DNA of 64,000 bases from Fuerstiella sp041398845 (GCA_041398845.1 JAWKTZ010000017.1:62001-126000); one strand, 5' to 3'; numbered from the stretch's first letter, positions 33,181-42,880 are shown. The notes: generated by a model from the letters alone, not told the origin. Program-made: numbers and translations.

Positions 33181-34719
33181 GGCTCCCCTCCGGAACTCCG
33201 GGAAACCATTCGTCCCGGAGCTCCGCAAGCCGACACCGCATCTGAGTTTTCGTCTCGCATGTTCGGTCGGTATCAGTTGCTTCGGCCTTTGGGCGAAGGA
33301 GCCATGGGCAGCGTGTTTCTGGCAAAGGACACGACTCTGGATCGGCAGGTCGCTTTAAAAATCCCAAAGCCTGAGGGCGACGATCTGGCCGAGTTCAAGA
33401 TTCGTTTTGCTCGAGAAGCTCGAGCTGCCGCTGCGTTACGTCACCCGAACATCTGCAGCGTTTTTGATGCAGGTGAACATGATGGCATCGCGTATATCAC
33501 AATGGAATATATTGATGGAGTTCCACTGTCAAGATTTATCGGTGGAGACAAACTGCAGTCGCTCCCCAATGTGCTGGGAATGTTGAAAACAATCGCTCAG
33601 GCCATCGAACACGCTCACAGCAAAGGCGTCATTCATCGGGATCTCAAACCGGGCAACATTCTGGTGACTTCCGAACTGATTCCGTACGTCACCGATTTCG
33701 GGCTGGCTCGGCTGGCGAATTCCAGCGAAGACTCGCGAATCACCGAAGAAGGTCTCTTGATCGGAACGCCGGCCTATATGGCACCGGAACAGGTCAAAGG
33801 GGAACATGCGACAGTTGGAAAGCCCAGCGACATTTATTCGCTGGGCGTTGTCTTCTTTGAAATGCTGACGTATCGACTGCCGTTCGAAGGAAGAATGCCG
33901 GAACTCCTGGCAAAAGTTCTTCGGGATGCTCCGATGGCACCTGGCAGGATTCGCAAGGATCTTCCGGAAGATTTCGATGACATGTGTCTGAAAATGCTGA
34001 ACAAGCTGCCCGAGCACCGGTACAAGTCGATGTCTGAAGTCATTCAGGCGATTGATCGCCTGCAGAAAAAAATCCAACAGAGTTCTGTCGCTGATCAACC
34101 AGCGACTCACCGGAGTTCACCGTTTGAAAACCGGAAGGCACATGTCGAGGCCATGCTGCAGAAAGGGCAGTACACGACAGCGATTCAGGAACTGGAAAAA
34201 CTTGCTGCAGAAACGGCTCCTGCCGCCAAAGGCGTTTGTGTGTGGGCCAAAGCGAAACTTCCGGAAGTTCAGGCGGAATCGAAGGCGTTGAGTTCCGCCG
34301 GCATCAAAGCTTTGCTTCAAACCGGCGAACAACTGTACCGCAAAGCAGACTATCTAAAGAAACCGTTGGGGACACACCACTTCTGGGCTGCAAGGTGCGA
34401 GAATTCGGTCGCTCACGACACAGATTGGCTGTTGAGTCTGGCGAGTTTTCGAAGCTCGCTGGGTTGTGATGGCGGCGAGCGGCGGAAACTGCAGCAACGG
34501 TTGTTCGCGCGCAGCGGCAGCGGCAGGACTGCGGTGAGCTTCCGGAACTGCTGGAAGCCTGACTACCACCGGTTTTGTGTGAGCCGCCCTGTCAGGCCGG
34601 GGAAAACAAGTCGCGAGCTTCGCGGCGAGCTCGGTAGCGATGAGCGGGCGATTCATCGTTTGAGGTTCGGGAAGCCCGGTGCTCGTCAATTCGTTGAGGC
34701 TGGCCGGCAACCACGCTGA
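33157..34719 (+). pseudogene. Ser/Thr protein kinase, truncated by an inserted element
   Basis: The frame gives 520 residues, but only about the first 403 belong to the kinase. The kinase domain (about residues 39-300) is complete: LLRPLGEGAMGSVFLAK, VALKIPK, VIHRDLKPGNIL with D162, VTDFGLARL and the PAYMAPEQ. After LLQTGEQLYRKADYLKK the inverted repeat of the 34366-35381 element begins, and the remaining 117 residues are element sequence read by chance. The normal C-terminal sensor or repeat part is lost. The ATG at 33157 lies inside codons of the sigma remnant; ATG 33259 would start directly at the kinase domain. A shortened active kinase could still be produced. Confidence 0.82.
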
Positions 34720-35381
34720 ACAGGCGACCGAAGTCCTTCACCAGAGAACACCAGGTCTCTTCGCTCAGCCCCAACCGCTTCATCAGTCCGGGCACATGTT
34801 GCGGCGTTGCTCCGGACTTGCCGTCCACCACCTGACGTGCCGTCCAGTCCAGCAATTCCAGATACTCGGTCGTCGCCATTGGAAGGAAGCCCTTGTTGCT
34901 GCAGCGACTGCCGGCCTTGTGGACATCGGGTCCCGGCTTCACTGTGCGTTCCTCCAGATCAACCGGCGACAAGTGACGAGCACAACGCTGCCTCCCGCGT
35001 GACGCTTCCGCCTTCGTCGAATGAGCAGCATTCCTCGCTGAGTCAGCCTTTGCGGCAGTCGCGTCGTTCTGCTGCGAAGACTGCCGCGTCTGCAGATCAT
35101 GAACTCGCTTCTGAGCCGACGTGTAGTCGCTGTCTTCGATCGTTTCCGCCATGGCCGCTCGAATCGGATTCAGATCCACATAGGCCGCACACGCCAGAAT
35201 GGCTGTCTCATCCAGAAGTCGCACCGCACGATAGCGCGCCTGCCACAATCGCTACTTTGTCCGCAGCAAACACCTCAGCACGAGCCAACCGAGCCATCAC
35301 AAACCTCCGAAAAAATGGAATCAACGGTCAGCAGGGTATTGAAACCAGAAAACGATTTCAACAATAAGGTTGTGTCCCCAA
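34366..35381. mobile_element. 1,016-bp element with 11-bp terminal inverted repeats
   Basis: The ends are perfect reverse complements: TTGGGGACACA at 34366-34376 and TGTGTCCCCAA at 35371-35381. The left end interrupts a protein kinase frame at codon 404, which fixes the border. Between them lies a leftward transposase pseudogene of the Y1 (IS200-like/REP-associated) group and about 220 bp downstream of it. No target duplication is evident; the bases outside are CCG on the left and AGG on the right. Without a catalytic domain the element could move only with help from an intact relative. The end motif matches other GGGGAC sites in the window. Confidence 0.75.
34592..35297 (-). pseudogene. Y1 (REP-associated/IS200-like) transposase with catalytic core deleted
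   Basis: From ATG 35297, preceded by a good GGAGG site, the protein begins MARLARAEVFAADKVAIV, the usual start of a transposase family common in planctomycetes. It then jumps out of frame at about 35250 directly into LWQARYRAVRLLDE. The frame from 35248 to 34592 continues the family's C-terminal part with LACAAYVDLNPIRAAMAE and YTSAQKRV, followed by a variable tail. The whole middle, about 130 residues in intact members that include the HUH histidine pair, is absent. The helix that carries YVDLNP, where the catalytic tyrosine should lie, remains. No active enzyme can be made. Confidence 0.82.
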
Positions 35382-35748
35382 AGGATCCACAACAGCAACG
35401 GCACCATCGGGTCAGCGGAAAGCTGAGAGCTCCGGGCGGTTCCTTCTGTCTTTACATTCAACTGACCAGAGTCGCCGGACAGCCTTCGAGTCGAAATGAG
35501 TGTTTTTCCGGACAACGCGTCGTCGGCTGACCTGCAAACCCGAAAACTCTGCGATGTGTCCTGAGTATTTGCTGTCCACAAGGGCGCCCAGAGATACCAT
35601 GATCAGTTCGTTCTTCAATGAATGACAACACAGCGGCATTCTGCGCCCATTCGAAGAGGAATTGGTGCATGATCCGCCTGAGGCCGGTTCCCGACGGCGT
35701 CAGAATGAATTGACGATACGCGGCTGTTCGTTGAGTTTGGAGAGTAAC
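35382..35748. other. Intergenic region after the element
   Basis: This 367-bp stretch runs from the right end of the 1,016-bp element to the CHAT protein gene. It might contain the lost 3' end of the kinase gene, but no frame gives a recognisable continuation. GGAG at 35738-35741 is the ribosome site of the next gene. Confidence 0.45.
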
Positions 35749-38700
35749 ATGCGTCGACACACGATCGCTCTGGTCTATTCGCTGCTGCTGATTTCATGCG
35801 CGGCTGCCGATGACGATCGGATGTACGAAGTGCTTCGCACAACCCCTCTGATGTCGGGCACGCAGAAACTCGGCAGCATCAGGACGGGGGATTGGGTTTA
35901 TGCGTTTGAGCGGCAGGCCAACTGGGTGAAGATCAAGGACGGCAGCAGCGATCAGGTAGCGTGGGTCTCATCGAAAGATCTGGGCGACTTGCGATTGTCG
36001 GAGGATCAGGCCATCCAGTTTAAAATCGCCCAAGACAAACTGGCTGAGATTGCTGAACTGATCAAACAGCAGGAGAGTCCTGCGCTGGCCAGACAAATCG
36101 TTGAAAAGGGCGAGTTGGCGCTCGCCTATCTGGGCGCTGTCAATGCCGAGCGACACCCGCTGGGCGGACAGATCCACAGCGGCCTTGCAAGAGCGACTTT
36201 CGTGCTTCAGCAACCGGAAAAAGCCATTGAGCATATGGCTGCGTGCATCAGGATTTTTGATCGTGTCTACGGACAATCGCATCTGCGGACAAAAACTTCG
36301 CTGGCCGAATTCTTCTACCTGCTGGAACAACCCGGAGATCCCAAAGCCAAAATCCAGCATACGCGGGGCATTGTTTCGAAGCTGACAGCGGCTCAACCAG
36401 GTCTGAGCGGAGTCCTGCCGATCAGCGTGAAATACCTCCTGATTCTGATCGAAAACCGACAGTTTCAGGAAGTCATCACTGAGGTTGATTCAGTGATCAG
36501 CTACGCACGTCGATCTGCGAACATGCCAGCAATCACGAAGGAGCAGAAGAAGGCAGTCAGCGAAATGCTGATACTCTGCCTGAATCTCAAGGCCGACAGC
36601 CAGAATATCACCTCGGCTCCCATTCAATCGCAGATCGCCACGCTGGAAGAAGTCCTGCCCCTTGAGATTGAAGTCTTTGGGCACGATGACAAGATGACAA
36701 AGGCGACCAAACAACAGCTCGCCGCCGCACAGCAGACGATTGCCAAAGAGCGAAATTCTGTGCCTGCTTCAGCAACGATGAATAAAGATGCCAATGCACG
36801 GGCCGCTGCTGAACGGAATTCTGTGGACGAACTCATGGAAGTCAGTGTTCCTCAGGCAGAACTGAAGCTGGGCGAAAAAACCATCGCCACGATCGGTCAG
36901 TCCACACGACTCTGGAAAATCGAAAACAACGGAGCGTGGGTCCAAACCATTGATCCCAAAAGCGGACAGGTCGGCTGGATCAGCAACGCAAGTCTGAAAC
37001 CTGTCATACTGACCGAACAGGATCGGCGGGAAATGGATCTTGCTTTTCAGGTCTCGGATAAAATCGACGCAGCGATGGCAAACGAGAAAGTCACGCCGGA
37101 CCTCCTTGAACCAGCGGTCGGTGTCATCAAGATCTATAGTGGCGTGTTGGGCCGTGACAATCCGTTTGTCGCATCTGCATTACAACGAGTCGGCAAACTG
37201 AGACTTCAACTGCAGCCAGGTGACTATCAGGAAACGCTCCGAGATTTCAGAATGGCGTGGGTCATGCATCATGATCTCGAAGGTCCGAATTCGTCACTCT
37301 CTCTTTCGGCACTTCTGGACCTCGCCGACGTTCAGGAATTAGCCGGAGATGCGGAGAACGCGATCAAATCGTATCGGGCATTGATTCCGGGTGCGGAAAT
37401 CAATCCGGAAGCAGGCAGCATTCTGCTGGTGTGTGAAGCCAACCTGATTCGCTGTCTCGTCAGGCATGAGAGTCCCGAGGCGGCACTGGACTTCGTCACT
37501 CAGCGACTGGCCAGAACAGGTTTGCCGCATCCGGACCCGGAAATTCGGCTTGGCATGCTGCGAAATCTACAGGTCAACCTGCTGGCCACCATGAGGCGTT
37601 ATGACGAAGCAGAAACCGCTCAGTTGGCTCACATCAATGACCTGAAAGACAGATCAGGAGACACATCGGAAGAAACGCTGGTGGCCATCACAAGGCTGGC
37701 CAACCTGAAAACGCAGCATCAGTCCTTTGAACAGGCGAGTGACCTTCACAATCAGGTGCTGGATATTCTGCGAACTTCCAGCGAGCCCTGGGCTGCCGCC
37801 ATGATCGATCGAACGCTGCGTGATCTTGTCGATTCGTACCAGCACAGCGGAGATTTCTCGAAAGCCGAAACCTTTGCCAGAGAACGCCTCCGGCATGTTG
37901 AGACGAACTTTCCCGCAGATTCCCCCGCCATCGTGACCGCGACCGAAGAAGTGATTGGTTTCTACAAGACCTTCGACCCGGCGGAAGCACTGCGACTCGC
38001 AGAACAACATGTCACAACCACTCGTCGAGTGTTCCCGGAAGACAGCCCAGCCTGCGCCAAAGCGTTTGAAACCCTGGCATGGACGTATGTTGACGTTCAG
38101 GATTATTCCCGAGCCATCGCCACAGCGTCGCAGGTTGTCGAGATCAGACGAAGACTGGCCAGTCAACCGAACGCAACAGCCAGTCAGTATGCGGATCTTG
38201 CTCTGGCTCTCGGTCAGGTCGCGATTTTTCATCGAGCGACCGGAGAAAATGAACTGGCAATCCCACTGCAGCAGGAAAGCGTCGATCAATTCACCAGAGC
38301 CTACGGAGACATGTTTCCGCCGACGATTCAGGCCATCAGATCTCTGGCCAACCTCGAAGCCAGCACCGGTCGCCTGAAGGACGGTGAAGACCGCCTGCGA
38401 ACCCTCCTTCAAAAGGCAACCGCATCGTACGGCGCGGAACACGAACACGTGGCGACGATCCTCAAAGAGTTGGCCGAAGTGGTCGCAAAAGAACGCTCAC
38501 AGGACGCGGTTCCTTTGTATGAACAGGCTCTTGCAGTTCTGACAAAGCTGACGGACGGTGAAAAAGGTGTTCCTGAAATTGTCGGACTTCAGCCGTGGAT
38601 CGCCCGCGCCGAGGTTCTGTCGATCCTGATCGACATGTCAATCGACAACAACCGCCAAACGGCCGACGACTACGCGACGCAGTTCAACAGCATCTACGAA

Positions 38701-40689
38701 CTGGCCAGGACATCTCGTGCGATTGAGCCGTGGCATCGCGACCTCATGCCGTACAAGCTGAGAATAACCGCAGCCATCGCAGGCAGCGATTTCAAACATC
38801 CCGACCAGACGCAGGGAATTCAACGACTCGAAACAGCCATCGCGGAGCTCAGAGCAGAACATCCGTCAGAGAATCTGGACACTCTCGAGATGATGCTGGC
38901 TGCCAGCCGAGCCAAAGCGGGGCAGATTGACCTGAGTCTGAAGTTGGCCAATGATCTGCAGCAGCGTCAACGTCGGCAACTGGATCGTTTGTTGTCGATG
39001 ATGTCTGAACAGCAGCAGCTTGGATATCTGAAGCACCAGTACGTCGCGACATTGCCGCTGGCGCTGGACCTTGTTTCCCGCTTTGCCGATCATCATCCGT
39101 CTGCCGTGAGCATGGCAGCAGACTGGGTGCTGAACAGCAAAGCCGTTCAGCACGAAGTTCTTGCAGAGCTTCATGAAGCCACGACTCCCGAGATCGCGCG
39201 CCACGTGCGCGAGCTGCAGGTCGTTCGTGAACGGCTGTCGCAGTTCACATTGAAACAGCCAGCATCGGCAGCTCAGAAGACTGCGAATGCGAAGCTGTTT
39301 GAAAGTCTCAGCAGACGAGAAGCCGAACTGACGGCTAGAATTGCTGCGGGGCGACAACGAAATGAGCGAGACGATCCCTGGGTGTCGATCGACAGTGTTC
39401 AAAGATCGCTGCCTCCCAACGCCGCTCTGGTCACCATCATGCGCACGTCGGCAACGTCGCTGGATACTGATGAACAGTCGGTCTTCTCACCTCACGACGT
39501 GGCATGGATCATCCGTGATTCCGGCCGTAACATTGAATACGTCGACCTGGGACCCGCCAATCGCATTGACAAAGCATTGGCTTCCGCGCGAAACGCAATC
39601 GTAGCCACAGCAGACAAAATCAAAACAGATGGCGAGGAAGCCGCTGAGGCGGCCGCTCAGGTCGAACTGAAGAAACTTTCAAGCCTGATCTGGTATCCAC
39701 TGGAAGACAAACTGGATGGCGTGGAAAAACTCTATTTGAGCCCCGACGGAGCCCTTTGGATGGCTCCGTGGAGTGCCTTGCTGAATCGCGACGCAACGTA
39801 CCTGATCGAAAGTCATGAACTGACCTTTCTCCTGAGCGGACGAGAGCTGGCAAGTGACACGACCTCGTCGCAATCGAATCTAGGCACAGCCGTCATTCTT
39901 GCCGACCCGGCTTTCGGCGTTCGCTCGAAAACCAATTCCCGGGACGCTCAGCATGAGCGATCGGTGGCAGCTCCAACGCAGTTCGCTCGCCTGCCTGCAA
40001 CGGCCGCAGAAGCCCTCGCCGTGAAAGCCGGCCTGCTAACGGCGGGCATCACTGATGTCACTGTTCGTTTGAATGACGACGCTTCCGAAAGCTGGTTCAA
40101 ACAGATGGTCGCCCCGGAAGTTTTAGTGCTCAGCACACACGGATTCTTTCTTCCGGAACCGGATGTCAGATTGTTACCAACGCTGCCGGATCGTAACGAC
40201 CGTAGTCCGAGCGCCGACAGAGACCTTCAGATTCTTCAGAATCCACTTCTGCGCTGCGGGCTTGCGATGGCTGGGGCGAACCAACGCACAGGTTCTGCCA
40301 CAGCGACGGAACAGGACGGACTTCTGACGGGTTTGGAAATTGCCGGAATGAATCTGCGAGGAACGAAGCTGGTCGTTCTGAGTGCCTGCGAAACCGGTGT
40401 GGGCGATATCCGCAACGGCGAGGGAGTTGCCGGACTTCGTCAGGCCTTTCACCTTGCCGGAGCCCAGACCGTGATCTCCACGCTGTGGAACATTGCGGAC
40501 AACGAAACAGCGCGACTGATCGGCGATCTTTTTCAACGTCGTGCAACTGGCCTGACGGATGCCGATGCCCTGCGCCAGGCTCAATTGACTCGCATCAAAT
40601 CACGTCGCGATCGCTTTGGAGCCGCTCACCCATTCTTCTGGGCGGCCTTTGCACTGACAGGAATGAATGATCAGCAAAAGACTCAGTGA
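35749..40689 (+). CDS. Exported SH3-TPR-CHAT protease-like protein
   Basis: A 1,646-residue protein starting at ATG 35749, where a short signal peptide begins (RRHTIALVYSLLLISCAAA). Two bacterial SH3-like domains follow: one at about 25-85 and one at about 362-425, each ending in a VAWVSSKDL or VGWISNASL motif. Most of the middle is TPR and related helical repeats (about 440-1150). The C-terminal 350 residues form a CHAT domain, a caspase-like fold: H1464 in VLSTHGFF and C1547 in LSACETGVGD make the dyad. The final segment, RFGAAHPFFWAAFALTG, is characteristic of CHAT proteins. Export of a CHAT protein is less usual than a cytoplasmic location. It would cleave a protein substrate after recognition by the TPRs; the target is unknown. 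Confidence 0.9.
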   Translation: MRRHTIALVYSLLLISCAAADDDRMYEVLRTTPLMSGTQKLGSIRTGDWVYAFERQANWVKIKDGSSDQVAWVSSKDLGDLRLSEDQAIQFKIAQDKLAEIAELIKQQESPALARQIVEKGELALAYLGAVNAERHPLGGQIHSGLARATFVLQQPEKAIEHMAACIRIFDRVYGQSHLRTKTSLAEFFYLLEQPGDPKAKIQHTRGIVSKLTAAQPGLSGVLPISVKYLLILIENRQFQEVITEVDSVISYARRSANMPAITKEQKKAVSEMLILCLNLKADSQNITSAPIQSQIATLEEVLPLEIEVFGHDDKMTKATKQQLAAAQQTIAKERNSVPASATMNKDANARAAAERNSVDELMEVSVPQAELKLGEKTIATIGQSTRLWKIENNGAWVQTIDPKSGQVGWISNASLKPVILTEQDRREMDLAFQVSDKIDAAMANEKVTPDLLEPAVGVIKIYSGVLGRDNPFVASALQRVGKLRLQLQPGDYQETLRDFRMAWVMHHDLEGPNSSLSLSALLDLADVQELAGDAENAIKSYRALIPGAEINPEAGSILLVCEANLIRCLVRHESPEAALDFVTQRLARTGLPHPDPEIRLGMLRNLQVNLLATMRRYDEAETAQLAHINDLKDRSGDTSEETLVAITRLANLKTQHQSFEQASDLHNQVLDILRTSSEPWAAAMIDRTLRDLVDSYQHSGDFSKAETFARERLRHVETNFPADSPAIVTATEEVIGFYKTFDPAEALRLAEQHVTTTRRVFPEDSPACAKAFETLAWTYVDVQDYSRAIATASQVVEIRRRLASQPNATASQYADLALALGQVAIFHRATGENELAIPLQQESVDQFTRAYGDMFPPTIQAIRSLANLEASTGRLKDGEDRLRTLLQKATASYGAEHEHVATILKELAEVVAKERSQDAVPLYEQALAVLTKLTDGEKGVPEIVGLQPWIARAEVLSILIDMSIDNNRQTADDYATQFNSIYELARTSRAIEPWHRDLMPYKLRITAAIAGSDFKHPDQTQGIQRLETAIAELRAEHPSENLDTLEMMLAASRAKAGQIDLSLKLANDLQQRQRRQLDRLLSMMSEQQQLGYLKHQYVATLPLALDLVSRFADHHPSAVSMAADWVLNSKAVQHEVLAELHEATTPEIARHVRELQVVRERLSQFTLKQPASAAQKTANAKLFESLSRREAELTARIAAGRQRNERDDPWVSIDSVQRSLPPNAALVTIMRTSATSLDTDEQSVFSPHDVAWIIRDSGRNIEYVDLGPANRIDKALASARNAIVATADKIKTDGEEAAEAAAQVELKKLSSLIWYPLEDKLDGVEKLYLSPDGALWMAPWSALLNRDATYLIESHELTFLLSGRELASDTTSSQSNLGTAVILADPAFGVRSKTNSRDAQHERSVAAPTQFARLPATAAEALAVKAGLLTAGITDVTVRLNDDASESWFKQMVAPEVLVLSTHGFFLPEPDVRLLPTLPDRNDRSPSADRDLQILQNPLLRCGLAMAGANQRTGSATATEQDGLLTGLEIAGMNLRGTKLVVLSACETGVGDIRNGEGVAGLRQAFHLAGAQTVISTLWNIADNETARLIGDLFQRRATGLTDADALRQAQLTRIKSRRDRFGAAHPFFWAAFALTGMNDQQKTQ

Positions 40690-40741
40690 ATGGCCCCCGG
40701 CTGTTCACCTTCCCGCGACTTATCGACATCCCCGGCAATCC

Positions 40742-42349
40742 TCAAGGCCAAGTCGTCCCGCGACGAGTTAGATTTCCGCCATTGTCAGCCACGATCAGCT
40801 TCAGGCTGATTCCCCCATCCTTAAGCTGTGCTTTGATCGTCAGTTCTGTACTCAGTTCATTCGAGTCCAGTGGGGTACCCGCGATGAAATCTCCATCTTC
40901 AGCGTTGTCGTCATGGATGCCAAAGACGCGGAGAACGTTTTCGTCCGTTGCCGTAACGCTCAACCGAACCTGACCGGTGCCCGGCGCAACGTCAAGGATT
41001 GCCAGGCTGGCCTTCGGAGGTGTCTCGTCTGTTCGATCAAGTTCGGGATTCAGAAATCTCGAGGACATCAGGAGATGTGTATTGAAGTCGGAAAACGTGA
41101 CCATCTGAGATAGAGGAGTCGAAGGTGAGAGGTTTCTGCGCATGTTTCTGAACCCATTCCCCATGATCGTCATTTTTCCCGACTGCTTGTCGTGGGAGAG
41201 TCCCAGTGCATGCCCAAGCTCATGAATGACAGACCCGAAACCATCTTCCACAAATTCGCAGCGCGGCGAATTCATTCGATGTCCACCTGCACGGCGACCG
41301 GGCACCGGTGTTTGATCAAAGAATTTTTGTACTTGCTCCTGCATAGTCAGAGCACAAAATTCATCCCTGAGCAGGTGAGCTGAGTACATTGCCAAACCGC
41401 TGGCGGCGGACTCGTATCCGCCCAAAGCGATTGTCCCGTTCCATGCACGGTCACTTGGGCCGTAATCGTAGTTTTCGCAGAACACGATCCGCAGCGTCCC
41501 GTTTCCGAATCCGTTGTCGGTCAGCTCCTCCTTGACTCGCCTGAACTGCTCCCGCTCCTCAAATCCCGGAGCGTTGTTGTAGTAGACGGCAGGGCGAATA
41601 CCACGAACGAGGTGCGATCGGAGAAAGCCATTGTCCATGTCATACTGAAGCCCGCTTGTCTTCAAACCTTTCGCTGCCAGGTCATTCTGAAACATCGAAT
41701 TCACGAACTGCATGACCACGTGAAGCTTCCGCTGCCAATTTGCGACGGGGTCTCGGTCGGACGGGACGAAATAAATCACATGCACGCGGTAGTCCTGCTC
41801 TTCAGCAATCGCAGTATCCTCTGATCCGTCAGGCTGGCTCTTTCCAGGCTGAGTCTTGCCGGACGGCGACATAGGCCCCTGCTTCTCGTCAATCCAGTCC
41901 AGAACGACTTTCGGAGCTTCTCCCCATGATCCTCGAAGGTATGTCTTCCACATGTCCTGGTCAGGCTTGCGCCAGTACGCTCGATCTGCCGTTAGTCGGA
42001 TGAACAGTTTCGATTCGATGTTCTGCACGACGATCTCACTGTCGGTTCGTTCGACTTCCGAATATCGACCCAGCTTTACATTGGGACGTGAAAACACCCA
42101 CGTCTTATCAGTCAATTGCACATAGGCGCACACTTCTGATTCCACCTGGGTTACCCAGGCCGTTCGGACCTCAGCCTCAGCCGAAAAGGTTTCCGAACGG
42201 GAGAACAACAGCACGGCTAAGGTGCTCAGAATGCAGGCGACCAACCTCGCGACTCGTTCGACCGCAGATTCTCCGGACGGCGTCGATTCCGAGGCATGCT
42301 GCCTGGCGACTTGCGGCCCGTAACAGCGAGGTTCGCGTGTATTCATCAA
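40742..42349 (-). CDS. Exported metzincin-type zinc metalloprotease
   Basis: A 535-residue protein. It has a hydrophobic segment at about residues 33-50 that serves as signal sequence after a polar N-terminus. The zinc site VIHELGHALGLSHD contains H376, E377, H380 and H386, with D387 next, as in matrixin- or astacin-like metzincins, and M396 in TIMGNGF fits the Met-turn. Residues 55-150 look like a separate beta-rich domain, and the linker at about 157-182 is rich in Pro, Ser and Gln. The last 100 residues are a beta-sandwich-like region. It converges on the CHAT gene, with 52 bp between the stop codons. Confidence 0.85.
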   Translation of the reverse strand: MMNTREPRCYGPQVARQHASESTPSGESAVERVARLVACILSTLAVLLFSRSETFSAEAEVRTAWVTQVESEVCAYVQLTDKTWVFSRPNVKLGRYSEVERTDSEIVVQNIESKLFIRLTADRAYWRKPDQDMWKTYLRGSWGEAPKVVLDWIDEKQGPMSPSGKTQPGKSQPDGSEDTAIAEEQDYRVHVIYFVPSDRDPVANWQRKLHVVMQFVNSMFQNDLAAKGLKTSGLQYDMDNGFLRSHLVRGIRPAVYYNNAPGFEEREQFRRVKEELTDNGFGNGTLRIVFCENYDYGPSDRAWNGTIALGGYESAASGLAMYSAHLLRDEFCALTMQEQVQKFFDQTPVPGRRAGGHRMNSPRCEFVEDGFGSVIHELGHALGLSHDKQSGKMTIMGNGFRNMRRNLSPSTPLSQMVTFSDFNTHLLMSSRFLNPELDRTDETPPKASLAILDVAPGTGQVRLSVTATDENVLRVFGIHDDNAEDGDFIAGTPLDSNELSTELTIKAQLKDGGISLKLIVADNGGNLTRRGTTWP

Positions 42350-42624
42350 TCAATATTCCGGGGGCCGTTGCGATGCCGGGTTTGGTTGGAAAGCGAGGCT
42401 ACAACTCCGCGTCGACGCAACAGATCTTACATATTGGTTCACTTCGAATAATGCGAACTCGTGTCTATCTACCAGGGTCACTTCTGCGCGCCGTGCATAT
42501 CTTCACGTAACAGTTTAATTCGCGGATGCTGATTTATGACATTGATTTTGGGGGTGCGGAAATTTGATTTCTAAATCTTGCTCCTTCACTGTAGGCAACC
42601 GTCACACCAGATTGCGATTGTCAT

Positions 42625-42659
42625 GGGGACAGAGTCCGTCGCGCATGGCGAACGGACTC
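42625..42659. repeat. GGGGAC-associated palindrome
   Basis: GGGGAC at 42625-42630 is followed at once by a hairpin with 8-bp perfect arms, GAGTCCGT at 42632-42639 and ACGGACTC at 42652-42659, and a 12-nt loop. The layout, a GGGGAC box beside a palindrome, is that of REP-like units that are linked to Y1 transposases. The same GGGGAC box forms the ends of the element at 34366-35381. Confidence 0.6.
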
Positions 42660-42699
42660 GCGACTTCTTCGTTGCGGGTGTTGACTTGAAGCGAAACCC

Positions 42700-42880
42700 C
42701 GATACATACCTTCTTTGTGCGTCCGATCGGGCTGATTTCGTCGCCCGCGTGGAAGCGATAGAAGTACCAGCGTTCCGGCTACAGTCCATGAACTTCTACA
42801 TGCACCGAATGCCCCATTTGAGGCATCGCAGGAGGTTTTGTTCCGACGCTTCCATCGGGCTTGTCCCGGTCGGAGCAACA
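42700..42880 (-). pseudogene. PhoD-like alkaline phosphatase remnant
   Basis: Read on the minus strand, the segment encodes DRDKPDGSVGTKPPAM, then HSVHVEVHGL, an in-frame TAG stop, and PERWYFYRFHAGDEISPIGRTK. These match the N-terminal Fn3-like domain of PhoD alkaline phosphatases, where the pattern of HSVHVEV-GL-P-R-YFYRF-AGD-SPVGRT is characteristic. About 40 residues expected between the two first parts are missing, a stop interrupts the match, and nothing of the catalytic domain follows. It is a decayed fragment. Confidence 0.65.

Noticed and set aside
35412..35760. Short overlapping minus-strand frames upstream of the CHAT gene
   Set aside because: Several frames are open for 75-100 codons, but none has a ribosome site or any recognisable motif, and they overlap each other.
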